From Candidatus Colwelliibacteriota bacterium (GTDB lineage Bacteria; Patescibacteriota; Minisyncoccia; UBA6257; Colwellbacteraceae): a stretch of DNA of 32,014 bases. The notes under the pieces were generated by a model that saw only the letters and a list, made by a program, of their open reading frames with translations, was not told the DNA's origin and did not search any database. A program made the position numbers and the translations under genes. Shown one piece after another: positions 8,253-16,417 of the stretch. The first letter of the stretch is position 1; each line of letters starts with the position of its first letter. The DNA lies in contig JAQTUL010000005.1 of NCBI GenBank assembly GCA_028710275.1, positions 51,659 through 83,672 of the forward strand. The letters run 5' to 3'.

Positions 8253-8768
8253 TCATCTCCAATTAAATGCATCGGTCGCTATCGACACATTGTTTAATCT
8301 ATTGTTTCTCCCTTTCCAGTCGACCCTGCTCGTTATGCGAATCCTCTCGGTTCCTCCTATGTATGTTATCTGGACGTATCTATGATAGGACGTATCTTCT
8401 CCGTTTGTATAACCATATAAACCTGTTGCCTCATCAAACTTCAGCGGCCTAAGATCTCCTGGATTTACCGTTCCCCCTAAAATACGACTGGTATAGTCGA
8501 CCTCGTAATATCCCTGAACCGTAAAACCTTCGTTCCAGGCTCCGCCGGGAATAAGGGCATTCGCATCGAGTATGTTTTTTGCGACTTCAACCCCCTCGGC
8601 AGCAAGATTAACCGCCGTGGTTTGTTCTGATATATAGCGTCCTTGACTAGTAGCCTTAGCTAAAAAGCCGACGATAGCGACCACTCCAACCGTAAGTATG
8701 CTCGCGGCGACAATCGCCTCATTTAATATCTGTCCGGATATCTTGTTTTTTCCGCTCACTCTTATCAT
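8253..8768 (-). CDS. Minor prepilin, PilV/GspI-like, with divergent processing site
   Basis: 171 residues. The N-terminus reads SGQILNEAIVAASILTV: Gly at -1 and Glu at +5 are kept, but +1 is Gln instead of Phe/Met. The helix is followed by AVNLAAEGVEVAKNI, typical of PilV/GspI-type minor pilins. It overlaps the upstream prepilin gene by 4 nt (ATGA) and the next gene by a few nt. It is likely to be cleaved by the adjacent PilD and to sit in the pilus tip complex. Subunit class is judged from the N-terminal segment only. Confidence 0.8.
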   Translation of the reverse strand: MIRVSGKNKISGQILNEAIVAASILTVGVVAIVGFLAKATSQGRYISEQTTAVNLAAEGVEVAKNILDANALIPGGAWNEGFTVQGYYEVDYTSRILGGTVNPGDLRPLKFDEATGLYGYTNGEDTSYHRYVQITYIGGTERIRITSRVDWKGRNNRLNNVSIATDAFNWR

Positions 8769-9409
8769 CTCGATCTTGTTGTTATAAGACCACTCCTTTC
8801 GACAATAACCTTCACTTGGTCCATTGATGCCGTCGAAGCTATAACGCCAAGCGTTATATCCCTGTTGGAATCGGCATTCACGTAGGTCGTCGGGTCCGGC
8901 GGCAAAAAAACTATATCAGCCGTACCGTCACCGCCAAACGTTCCGGGAACAGCGGCACCCGATGTCATATCGGCAAAATATATTCCTTCTTTAGGTATTA
9001 CCTCGTTCGAACTTCCAAGAACCTGTTCTCCTCCATTAAATCTATGATCGCATACCGGTCCCCGATCTATGAATATAATAGCCCTATTCTGATCGAGGTG
9101 GACACCATAGCCGCAATCCTGTGAACCAGCCTGAAAAAGGCTATTCATCGAAAGTGACTTCGCGCGGGAAATGAGAGCCCGAAGTTTTTCCTGATTTATC
9201 GAAATATTGAACTGCATCCTCCTGTCCGCTCCTGAGTTCGCGACTGTGCCCATTATGATGAACATTATGGACATCGTTATCATTATTTCGATAAGAGTAA
9301 AACCCGTTCCGAATTTTGTCCGGAACGGAAATAATCGCCTCCCGATCTTCCTTTGAATTCCGGGGTGGCCATCCATTGGTCTCATTGATCGGAAGCGGAT
9401 ATCCTGCAT
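8765..9409 (-). CDS. Minor prepilin, GspH/FimT-like
   Basis: 214 residues. The signature GTGFTLIEIMITMSIMFIIM is canonical (Phe +1, Glu +5). The leader before it is long, about 35 residues; internal Met codons at residues 9 and 12 could shorten it. Past the helix the sequence NQEKLRALISRAKSLSM and an all-beta C-terminus match the GspH/FimT layout. It starts 2 nt after the stop of pilD and overlaps the following gene by 4 nt. It should form part of the minor pilin complex that primes pilus assembly. Confidence 0.83.
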   Translation of the reverse strand: MQDIRFRSMRPMDGHPGIQRKIGRRLFPFRTKFGTGFTLIEIMITMSIMFIIMGTVANSGADRRMQFNISINQEKLRALISRAKSLSMNSLFQAGSQDCGYGVHLDQNRAIIFIDRGPVCDHRFNGGEQVLGSSNEVIPKEGIYFADMTSGAAVPGTFGGDGTADIVFLPPDPTTYVNADSNRDITLGVIASTASMDQVKVIVERSGLITTRSR

Positions 9410-9411
9410 TT

Positions 9412-10266
9412 TTATATCCCTATATTCAGAAGCTTGAAGTAAGCGACCATTATCTGATATCCGAAATAAAACACGAGAGCCACGCCGATGGCGATGAATG
9501 GCCCAAACGGGAGGGCATCCTTCATTTTTTTCTTTTTGGAAATCATCATCGATATTCCAATTATCGCTCCGATGATAAAGGCTAGCATTATAGCGAGTAT
9601 TGAATCGGGCCAGCCAAGAAGAAGGCCTATAGCCGCAGCCAGTTTGGCGTCACCCCATCCCATAGCTTTCCCTCGCGTGCCCAATATTATGGCTGAGAAG
9701 ACTCCTCCAAGCACGAGTGCGGCCGCTATATGGCCTATTATGATGTTCTCAGTAAAGCTAAATATATAGGCATATCCCCCAAGAAAAGATCCGGGTATAA
9801 CCGCAAGCTCCTTTGTGAATCCTAAATGCTCGACAGCGGTCATCCCGACGCCTATTAGAGCAATCATTATGGTCGCAGCATCAGGTATCACATAATGCTT
9901 AAGGTCTATCACTGAAGCTGCAAGCAAGATAAAGAACGCCGCTGCCCACATGGCAGCAAGCCATCCAGGAGCGATAATCATCGAGGTTGTAAGGACGATA
10001 AATCCTCCCAATATCTCTATGATTGGATACTGGGATGATATCGGCGTTCCGCAGCCGCGACACCTTCCAAGCTGCAAGGCAAAGCTCGCAATAGGTATAA
10101 GCTCATACCACTTAAGGGTTTTCCCGCATTTAGGACAGTGGGAACGGCCCAAAAGCTGTCTTCCAAGAAAACGGCCTCCAGGTTCATACCTTAGTATGAC
10201 TACGTTCAAAAAACTGCCGATTATCGTTCCGAAAAGGAACAGGAATGTATAGGAGAGTATGTCCAC
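9412..10266 (-). CDS. pilD: Type IV prepilin peptidase/methylase
   Basis: 284 residues, the usual length. The N-terminal segment GTIIGSFLNVVILR, the Zn-type four-Cys domain (Cys44, Cys47, Cys69, Cys72), and the two catalytic aspartates in DLKHYVIPDA (Asp121) and GWGDAKLA (Asp206) identify a bifunctional A24A aspartic peptidase and N-methyltransferase. About eight membrane helices are present. The enzyme removes prepilin leaders in the membrane and methylates the new N-terminus. The start is a GTG; no ATG lies nearby in frame. It is placed between the major pilin (11 nt upstream) and the minor pilins, and should serve all prepilins in the window, including the two fusions at 18932 and 21170. 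Confidence 0.95.
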   Translation of the reverse strand: MDILSYTFLFLFGTIIGSFLNVVILRYEPGGRFLGRQLLGRSHCPKCGKTLKWYELIPIASFALQLGRCRGCGTPISSQYPIIEILGGFIVLTTSMIIAPGWLAAMWAAAFFILLAASVIDLKHYVIPDAATIMIALIGVGMTAVEHLGFTKELAVIPGSFLGGYAYIFSFTENIIIGHIAAALVLGGVFSAIILGTRGKAMGWGDAKLAAAIGLLLGWPDSILAIMLAFIIGAIIGISMMISKKKKMKDALPFGPFIAIGVALVFYFGYQIMVAYFKLLNIGI

Positions 10267-10277
10267 TTTTAATCTTT

Positions 10278-10742
10278 CTAGCTTCTCAGACAGAAAAGCT
10301 TAGCCGCATCGCAGTTTACACCGTCTATGGTGCCTGCAGCCGATCCTCTGGGTTTGGTCTTTTCCATGGTCGCGCCTATGACATATTCATTGTTGTTGGC
10401 ATCAGTTCCATAGACGTACGAAGCGCCTCCAGACTTCTGAGGATCCTCGGGAATATCACCGGTGTTAGCCACGCTCTGTTCGATGACGCTCTTCATCCCG
10501 GCAAAGTTCTGGGAAGAATTCTCTGTACAATCCGCATTTCCAGGATAATGTCCGCACTTATTAAAATAAAGCTCGAGATAGGACTGCATAGAACGAAGAT
10601 CGGCCGTTCTCTTGGTATCGCGGGCAGCTGATTGGACACCTCTTATGCCGTTGAAGGCGAGTCCCATAAGGATGCCTACGACAGCGATGACTATCACCAT
10701 TTCGATGAGTGTAAAACCCTTCTGTGATACAAACTTGTTCAT
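10278..10742 (-). CDS. pilA: Major type IV pilin (PilA-like)
   Basis: The ORF track starts at 10808, but that would place the promoter inside the gene. The ATG at 10742 gives the short leader MNKFVSQKG before FTLIEMVIVIAVVG, the standard PilA processing site. The mature protein is about 145 residues: a hydrophobic helix, a TADLRSMQSYLELYF helix extension, and a small globular head with two Cys near residue 60 and two near the C-terminus (NCDAAKLFC) that could form disulphides. The length, clean leader and its own TATAAT promoter with a 40-nt leader suggest this is the abundant subunit. It is followed 11 nt later by pilD. Confidence 0.88.
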   Translation of the reverse strand: MNKFVSQKGFTLIEMVIVIAVVGILMGLAFNGIRGVQSAARDTKRTADLRSMQSYLELYFNKCGHYPGNADCTENSSQNFAGMKSVIEQSVANTGDIPEDPQKSGGASYVYGTDANNNEYVIGATMEKTKPRGSAAGTIDGVNCDAAKLFCLRS

Positions 10743-10788
10743 TTTTGTATTTCTTATTTTTCGCCTTTTTTCTCTTGTATTATTGATG

Positions 10789-10794
10789 ATTATA
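10789..10794 (-). promoter_or_regulatory. -10 box of the major pilin gene
   Basis: A perfect TATAAT on the minus strand, 46 nt before the pilin ATG and just after the pilC stop, giving an A-rich leader of about 40 nt. The -35 region is weak (TTCAAT with an 18-nt spacer). Confidence 0.6.
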
Positions 10795-10810
10795 ACATAT
10801 CGGTCCAAAC

Positions 10811-12025
10811 CTATTGAAGACTGGTCGATACAAAGCTGTATACAGGCATAAGTATCGATGCGAACAAAGCTCCCACGACGGCACCAATGATAAGCATGAG
10901 TATAGGCTGGATAAGCTCAACAAGACTCCCGACAAGATCGTCTATTTCCCTCGAATAGAAGGCTGAGACCTTCTTGAGGAGAGGCTCTAATTGCCCAGTG
11001 CTTTCCCCTATCGCGACCATTTGCCCGATGAGCGGCGGAAAATAATCCGGATATTTAGCTAGAGCCTGGGATAGAAGTACTCCGTTTCGGACATCATTCG
11101 CGGCGTCCCTTAATATCTCGGTATAGACGGCACTTCCCATTGTCCTTGCGGTTATTTCTAAAGCCTGGACTATCGCAACTCCTCCTTTTATAAGTACTCC
11201 GACGGAATCAGCAAATCTGGCAACATACATTTGTTTCAATAGCTTGCTAAAGAGAGGTATTCTCAAGGTTAACTCATCTTTGAATACTGTCCCCTCCTTG
11301 CTTCTCAGATAATCCGCAAATATTCCAACAAGAAGAACCGTTCCGGCAATGACGGCCCACCACCACTTCACTAAGAACTGACCGAACCAGATAACTATCC
11401 TTGTAGGCAAAGGTATAGTCGAACCGAGTTCCAAGAATACGTCCTGTATTTGTGGAAATACTACGACCGCCATGAACATCACAACGATAAAGAGAAAAGA
11501 AACCATAAATATCGGGTAGATAAGGGCATTCCTTACCTTAGAGGATATCGCTTCCTGTTTTTCAAGATAATCAGCCAAGAATTCCATAACCTCGTCGACA
11601 CGCCCGGTAACCTCAGCAGAACGGACCATATTCACATAAAATTCCGAAAAGACGGAGCTGTATTTTTCCATCGCCTGAGAAAGTGATAATCCAGAATCTA
11701 TCTCTCTCTGAATTTCTCCAATCGTTTCCTTGAGTAATGGGTTCTTCGTCTGTACGGCTAGTGTACGCAAGGCACTTCCCAACGGAACGCTCGCGCCGAG
11801 AAGGGTTGAAAACTGCCTCGTGAATATCATAAGGTCTTTCGTCCCGACTTTATTAACAAGTCGATATACGAAATTACTAGCTCCTTCTTTCTTTGCTTCG
11901 GTGATACTAAGGACTACAAGCCCGTTTGCTGTAAGTATCCTCAAGGCAGCGTCTCTTTCCATCGCTTCGACTATTCCCACCTGGGGTTCCCCTTGTTGAT
12001 TTTTTGCCTGATATTCGAACTTCAT
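10811..12025 (-). CDS. pilC: Type IV pilus platform protein PilC (GspF family)
   Basis: 404 residues, normal for PilC. An N-terminal segment (MKFEYQAKNQQGE to about 60) is followed by two T2SSF repeats, at about 65-190 and 270-395, each containing a helical bundle and membrane segments. Typical landmarks are TRQFSTLLGASVPLGSAL in the first repeat, RFADSVGVLIKGGVAI in the second and MLIIGAVVGALFASILMPVY at the C-terminus. It is the inner-membrane platform on which PilB and PilT act to add or remove pilin. It lies 19 nt downstream of pilT. Confidence 0.96.
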   Translation of the reverse strand: MKFEYQAKNQQGEPQVGIVEAMERDAALRILTANGLVVLSITEAKKEGASNFVYRLVNKVGTKDLMIFTRQFSTLLGASVPLGSALRTLAVQTKNPLLKETIGEIQREIDSGLSLSQAMEKYSSVFSEFYVNMVRSAEVTGRVDEVMEFLADYLEKQEAISSKVRNALIYPIFMVSFLFIVVMFMAVVVFPQIQDVFLELGSTIPLPTRIVIWFGQFLVKWWWAVIAGTVLLVGIFADYLRSKEGTVFKDELTLRIPLFSKLLKQMYVARFADSVGVLIKGGVAIVQALEITARTMGSAVYTEILRDAANDVRNGVLLSQALAKYPDYFPPLIGQMVAIGESTGQLEPLLKKVSAFYSREIDDLVGSLVELIQPILMLIIGAVVGALFASILMPVYSFVSTSLQ

Positions 12026-12044
12026 TATCGTTTTTCCGATATAT

Positions 12045-13118
12045 CTACATCCTCTCTAGAAGGAGTCTCAGCTCGCTCGGATTAAGGGAGTAGAGCTCCG
12101 CCACCTCCATTGATATCTCTCTTCTTTTAACGAGATCCGCAAGCGATCGGTTAAGAGTAAGCATGCCTTCCTGAAGACTCGTCTCAATCACAAGATCTAT
12201 CTGGAAAAATTTCTTCTCGCGAATAAGATTTCTTATGGCCGGATTCACTATCATGATTTCACAGGCCGGAACGCGGCCGCCGTCTATCCTTGGAACAAGA
12301 CGCTGAGATACTATGCCAACCAAAGTAGCTGCCAGCTGCGAAGCCGCCTGGTCCTGTTGGGCCGCCGGGAACGAGTCAACTATGCGGTCGACCGTCTGTG
12401 AGGCAGAATTGGTATGAAGCGTAGAAAACACGAGATGGCCCGTCTCGGCCGCCGTCATGGCCGTCGCGATGGATTCTTGGTCACGCATCTCTCCAATCAT
12501 GAGAACATCTGGATCTTGGCGAAGAACGGCGCGAAGAGCCCTATGGAAATCAGGACTATCCGTCGTAACCTCTCTCTGGGAGATAATCGATTTATCCTGC
12601 ACGAAAAGATATTCGATAGGGTCCTCAATCGTTATGATGTGGTCCATCCTCCTATGGTTTATCTCATCGAGAAGCCCGGCAAGAGTAGTTGATTTTCCCT
12701 GTCCGGCTGGTCCCACCACTAAAACAAACCCCTGGGAAAGCTTGGAAAATTCATGGATTATCGGCGGAAGCTTCAGCTCTTCAAGTGCCTTTATTTCGGC
12801 CGGCACAAGACGCATGGCTGCGGCCATAAAACCTCTTTGAAAATAGACGTTTGTTCTGAAACGGGCCTTATCCTCGTATGCGTGGGTAAAATCAACGTCT
12901 CCATTCCTAAGAAGTTTTTCCTTCAACTCCGGGGTTAATAAAGCCATTGAAAGCCCCTGGGTATCCTCCGGTGTTAGTATCGGCTCCTGCTGCAGACTTA
13001 TTAGTACTCCGTCTATTCTGAGGGTTGGTCTTCTTCCGACAGCTATATGAAGATCGGAAGCTCCCTGCCTCGCTGTCATAAGCAATAATTGGTCGAGCTT
13101 TTGTTTATAATCGGTCAT
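12045..13118 (-). CDS. pilT: Pilus retraction ATPase PilT
   Basis: 357 residues, the usual PilT size. Landmarks are the N-terminal GASDLHIAVGRRPTLRIDG, a Walker A GPAGQGKST near residue 135 (Gln in place of the usual Ser), the Walker B DPDVLMIGEMRD near 200, the His box GHLVFSTLHTNSA, and the PilT-specific AIRNLIREKK, all separating it from PilB. The hexameric motor powers pilus depolymerisation, hence retraction, twitching and DNA uptake. It sits between pilB and pilC. A TATAAT box in the 49-nt gap upstream could give it an extra promoter. Confidence 0.96.
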   Translation of the reverse strand: MTDYKQKLDQLLLMTARQGASDLHIAVGRRPTLRIDGVLISLQQEPILTPEDTQGLSMALLTPELKEKLLRNGDVDFTHAYEDKARFRTNVYFQRGFMAAAMRLVPAEIKALEELKLPPIIHEFSKLSQGFVLVVGPAGQGKSTTLAGLLDEINHRRMDHIITIEDPIEYLFVQDKSIISQREVTTDSPDFHRALRAVLRQDPDVLMIGEMRDQESIATAMTAAETGHLVFSTLHTNSASQTVDRIVDSFPAAQQDQAASQLAATLVGIVSQRLVPRIDGGRVPACEIMIVNPAIRNLIREKKFFQIDLVIETSLQEGMLTLNRSLADLVKRREISMEVAELYSLNPSELRLLLERM

Positions 13119-13141
13119 TTAGAGGAGTTGTTTATGGAATA

Positions 13142-13147
13142 ATTATA
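13142..13147 (-). promoter_or_regulatory. Possible internal -10 box ahead of pilT
   Basis: TATAAT on the minus strand 23 nt before the pilT ATG, in the 49-nt gap after pilB. It would give a leader of about 16 nt. No convincing -35. Confidence 0.4.
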
Positions 13148-13167
13148 CCCTTAAAAGGTCTGGCGGA

Positions 13168-14907
13168 CTACGACGTTTCAGCTGTTTCTCTTATCACCTC
13201 TTCCATCGATATGGTCCCATCAAGAACCTTCATTATTCCGTCCTGTCTCAAACTTATCATCCCCTGTCTTTTTCCTTCATCTTTTACCCTTCCCTCCGTA
13301 GCCCCCGAATTTATTATATCTTCAAGCTCTCTCGTCATCCTCATAACCTCATAAAGACCTATCCTGCCCTTTGTCCCTTTTCCTTTACAAGCATCACATC
13401 CGGGAGATTTGTATATCTTGTATGGAGACTGATACTGTATCTTTGCTCTCGTTTCCGGATCAAGCTTTGAAATCTCTGCTTCTATTACCTTTTGGATATC
13501 AGCCGGCGCCTCCTCTGGTTTCTTACAGTTATCACAAAGCCTCCTCACCAACCTTTGAGCCAAAAGTATGTTTAATGAGGATGGCAATAGAAAAGGAGCC
13601 ACGCCCATATCCATAAGCCTCGGTATTATACCGGCCGCATTATTGGTGTGGAGAGTCGAAAGAACTATATGTCCCGTAAGAGCCGCTTGAACAGCAAGGC
13701 CGGCTGTCTCGCCGTCTCTTATCTCACCAACCATAATGATATCCGGATCCTGTCTCAATGCCTGACGAAGCCCGGAAGCGAAAGAATATCCTATCTCCGG
13801 TTTTACCTGTGATTGATTTACTCCATCGACGAAATATTCGACGGGGTCCTCCATACTCATTATGTTCACATCTTCCTTATTAAGCATCTGTAAGAAGGCG
13901 TATAAGGTCGTTGTCTTTCCAGATCCGGTTGGTCCAGTCACGAGAACCATCCCGTATGGTTTATCAAGAGCGGCAAGGACCCACTCAGCATTGCGCCCGA
14001 CAAGCCCGAGGCCTTTTATGTCCTTTAATCCTGAAAGCGGATCTAAGACACGGATAACCACCTTCTCTCCTAAGGGAGTAGGGAGGGTCGCAACACGATA
14101 GTCGACATCTCTTCCGAAAATTATCGTCCTAAAACGCCCGTCCTGAGGAATACGATTCTCATCTATCTTTAGATCTGCAAGAATCTTTACACGGGAAACT
14201 ATAGGCTGTGTGAGTTCCAGCGGAAAAGAGGCCACCTCCTTAAGAGATCCATCGAGTCTAAATCTTATTCTTAGCCTCGCTCTCTGCGGTTCTATATGTA
14301 TATCGGACGCTTTTTGTTCAACCGCCGCCTTTAGTGTGGACGATACTATTTTTATTATCGGCGCATCATCTATCGTCGCGTTCACCTCGTCCAGCGAGAC
14401 TACTCTCTGGGCAGCAGAGAGATTGGATGATTTTATATTAAGAGACTTCACTGCTTCCTGTATCTCTCTCTGATACGGAGCATACCGACGGAATATCATC
14501 TCGAGATCAGAAGGTGTGATTATGTATACGCCTAGACTTACCTGATTCTGCTTGGCTATGAATCTCAGAGCGTCTTGGGCTTGAGGATCATCCGGGTTAA
14601 GCATACCGATGATGGCCATATCCTTCGTCACTGAAAGAGGCGCCACTCTATAGGTTCTCGCCGTGTTTTCGGGAACGATTTTCAGAACGGCCTCCGGTAT
14701 CGAAAGCGCGTCCACTTTCTGATAAGGGATATTAAGTATCACCGACTTTGCTTCAGCTACTGAAACCTCATCAACCAGTCTCCTTGTGTATATTATGTCT
14801 TCAAGAGACCTTCCGGTCGAAGTTGCTTCATTGGATAATTTCTGTGCCAGCTCATCGGAGATGAGTGACTGCTCGACAAGCTTTGCTGCCAAGGTCTTTG
14901 CGTCCAT
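13168..14907 (-). CDS. pilB: Pilus extension ATPase PilB (GspE family)
   Basis: 579 residues. An N-terminal MshEN-type domain (about 1-150, with GRSLEDIIYTRRLVDE and PENTARTYRVAPL) is followed by the GspE core: KASDIHIEPQ, Walker A GPTGSGKTTTLY near 325, Asp box, Walker B DPDIIMVGEIRD near 388 and His box GHIVLSTLHTNNA. The four-Cys zinc element typical of PilB/GspE is present as CDNC near 457 and CDAC near 504. The hexamer drives pilin polymerisation on PilC. It follows the PilP-like gene by 19 nt. Confidence 0.96.
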   Translation of the reverse strand: MDAKTLAAKLVEQSLISDELAQKLSNEATSTGRSLEDIIYTRRLVDEVSVAEAKSVILNIPYQKVDALSIPEAVLKIVPENTARTYRVAPLSVTKDMAIIGMLNPDDPQAQDALRFIAKQNQVSLGVYIITPSDLEMIFRRYAPYQREIQEAVKSLNIKSSNLSAAQRVVSLDEVNATIDDAPIIKIVSSTLKAAVEQKASDIHIEPQRARLRIRFRLDGSLKEVASFPLELTQPIVSRVKILADLKIDENRIPQDGRFRTIIFGRDVDYRVATLPTPLGEKVVIRVLDPLSGLKDIKGLGLVGRNAEWVLAALDKPYGMVLVTGPTGSGKTTTLYAFLQMLNKEDVNIMSMEDPVEYFVDGVNQSQVKPEIGYSFASGLRQALRQDPDIIMVGEIRDGETAGLAVQAALTGHIVLSTLHTNNAAGIIPRLMDMGVAPFLLPSSLNILLAQRLVRRLCDNCKKPEEAPADIQKVIEAEISKLDPETRAKIQYQSPYKIYKSPGCDACKGKGTKGRIGLYEVMRMTRELEDIINSGATEGRVKDEGKRQGMISLRQDGIMKVLDGTISMEEVIRETAETS

Positions 14908-14926
14908 ATATTTTTCTGGTCTTTAT

Positions 14927-15232
14927 TTAAAAAGCCTCAAAGGGGTTACTCCTGCGACTTGGGAGCTGAGGCGTAAGGGTTGGCATCGATCCTGTCCTAT
15001 TCAGGGATTTCCAGACAGATGACTCCGTTATTTTTTCCACGTCTACGTTCGCTCCGGCAAGTTTTGATACGCTCTGATATTTATCGGAGGTGTTTCCTAT
15101 CTGCTCCACAAGTGGAACGGGTGAGAAAAATACGTAATACGTCATTACCCCGGCGACGATAAGTATCGCACCGGCAATCCCTATCACCACTATATTCGAT
15201 TTCTTTTCTTCTTCTTGGATTATTATCGCCAT
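14927..15232 (-). CDS. Small bitopic protein in the PilP position
   Basis: 101 residues: an acidic/basic N-terminus, one membrane helix (about 13-35), a short extracytoplasmic segment, and a C-terminal SNPFEAF. Genuine PilP has a membrane-proximal region with an xPF motif followed by a beta-domain that contacts the PilQ secretin. Here the protein stops at the PF motif, which makes sense if there is no outer membrane or secretin. Its position after pilM-pilN-pilO, with only 3 nt to pilO, supports a role in the PilMNO alignment complex. Calling it a reduced PilP is inference; the sequence alone is too short to prove homology. Confidence 0.7.
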   Translation of the reverse strand: MAIIIQEEEKKSNIVVIGIAGAILIVAGVMTYYVFFSPVPLVEQIGNTSDKYQSVSKLAGANVDVEKITESSVWKSLNRTGSMPTLTPQLPSRRSNPFEAF

Positions 15233-15235
15233 TTT

Positions 15236-15799
15236 CTATTCAGGTTGATAGTAAGCATCGACAGTTATCGCATAGGATAAAATCGGGTCTTTTTTGTTAC
15301 CCTCGGAAATATCGAAAGTATAGATATCCATCAGCCTGACATTCGTCTCAAGAGCCCTCGTAAAATTCCTCATGTCGCTGTAATTGCTTATAGCCTTCAC
15401 CGTCACTCGGACTTTTCCCGTTGGTTTTATTATGTCTCCTTCCTTTATGGGATCTATAGCCATGGACTGGAAATCGACGGCACTGACGAGTACGTTATTA
15501 AGCTTCGCCATCCCATATATCTGATTGAGAACAGAAGGTATATCCTCGGTCGTCGGAACGGACTGCGAAAAAGCCTCCTTTAGAGCAGATATGCTCTGGG
15601 ATCTAGAAATGACCTTATTTGTTTCTTCTATTGTTTTCTTATAATCATCATATTCGTTCTGCTTAGCCTGTTTATCTCCTCTTAATTGCTGCGTTTCCTG
15701 AAAAGCCGGAACAACAAGAGTCGCGAAGACTATCAGTGCACCTAAAGCCATACCAAAACTGGCAAGCAGGCCATAGAATCTTTTTGTTGAATCCTTCAT
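15236..15799 (-). CDS. pilO: Type IV pilus alignment protein PilO
   Basis: 187 residues: a short cytoplasmic N-terminus, a membrane helix (about 10-30), a coiled-coil (about 35-70, QLRGDKQAKQNEYDDYKK) and a ferredoxin-like alpha/beta domain with KVRVTVKAISNYSDMRNF, which is the PilO pattern. PilO pairs with PilN to form the periplasm-side part of the assembly machine. It overlaps pilN by 4 nt (ATGA) and is 3 nt from the next gene, so expression is coupled. Confidence 0.88.
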   Translation of the reverse strand: MKDSTKRFYGLLASFGMALGALIVFATLVVPAFQETQQLRGDKQAKQNEYDDYKKTIEETNKVISRSQSISALKEAFSQSVPTTEDIPSVLNQIYGMAKLNNVLVSAVDFQSMAIDPIKEGDIIKPTGKVRVTVKAISNYSDMRNFTRALETNVRLMDIYTFDISEGNKKDPILSYAITVDAYYQPE

Positions 15800-16410
15800 G
15801 GTCTTATGATTGGTTCCGTTATGGTTGTGGTGGTCGTATCGGGCGCCACTGTCAAATTTTTACTGAAAAGAAATATGTCGGAATTAAAAACCGCCTTGGC
15901 TTCAAACTTAACGACACCTTCGGCGTATCTCGAGCTGGTAAGACCAATCTTCAGTGATTCATCGGCAATATCATATAGAGCCAACTGCTCAGCGAGCTTA
16001 TCAAAAGTCTTGGCGGCTCCCGAGAAAGTCATAGTGTGGTCATAAGACATCATCCTCGTTCCGGACATAGCTACGTCAGGAAGGGTTCTTTGCTCGAGAA
16101 AATCCAGAACAGGAGTCATAGCCACATGGGACTCGAGAAGCTTCTGCATATTCACTACCTGAGAATAGAAGGATATAAAACCTTTTTCTTTCTCGTCTGC
16201 CGGTGCCTGTTTATCAAGCTCGGCTATCTGTCCATCAAGCACATCTATCCCGGCATTAAGATAAGTCTTATATCCGAAGGATAAGCCCGCATATACCATA
16301 AGAGACAGCGCAAAAATAACGCCTGAAAACGTCAGGGCTCTTATCGGAAGCCCGGATGTATTTCCTTCTCTTGCTCTGGCCTGCGCCGCCGAGATATTGG
16401 TGTTATCCAT
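15796..16410 (-). CDS. pilN: Type IV pilus alignment protein PilN
   Basis: The track ORF begins at 16452 inside pilM; I choose the ATG at 16410, 7 nt after the pilM stop, which starts MDNTNISAAQARARE. This resembles the short cytoplasmic PilN tail that docks into PilM. One membrane helix (about 24-46) is followed by a coiled-coil (LDGQIAELDKQAPADEKEKG) and an alpha/beta domain. It forms a heterodimer with PilO. Sequence conservation of PilN is low, so the call rests on topology plus its place between pilM and pilO. Confidence 0.85.
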   Translation of the reverse strand: MDNTNISAAQARAREGNTSGLPIRALTFSGVIFALSLMVYAGLSFGYKTYLNAGIDVLDGQIAELDKQAPADEKEKGFISFYSQVVNMQKLLESHVAMTPVLDFLEQRTLPDVAMSGTRMMSYDHTMTFSGAAKTFDKLAEQLALYDIADESLKIGLTSSRYAEGVVKFEAKAVFNSDIFLFSKNLTVAPDTTTTTITEPIIRP

Positions 16411-16417
16411 ATAGGCT

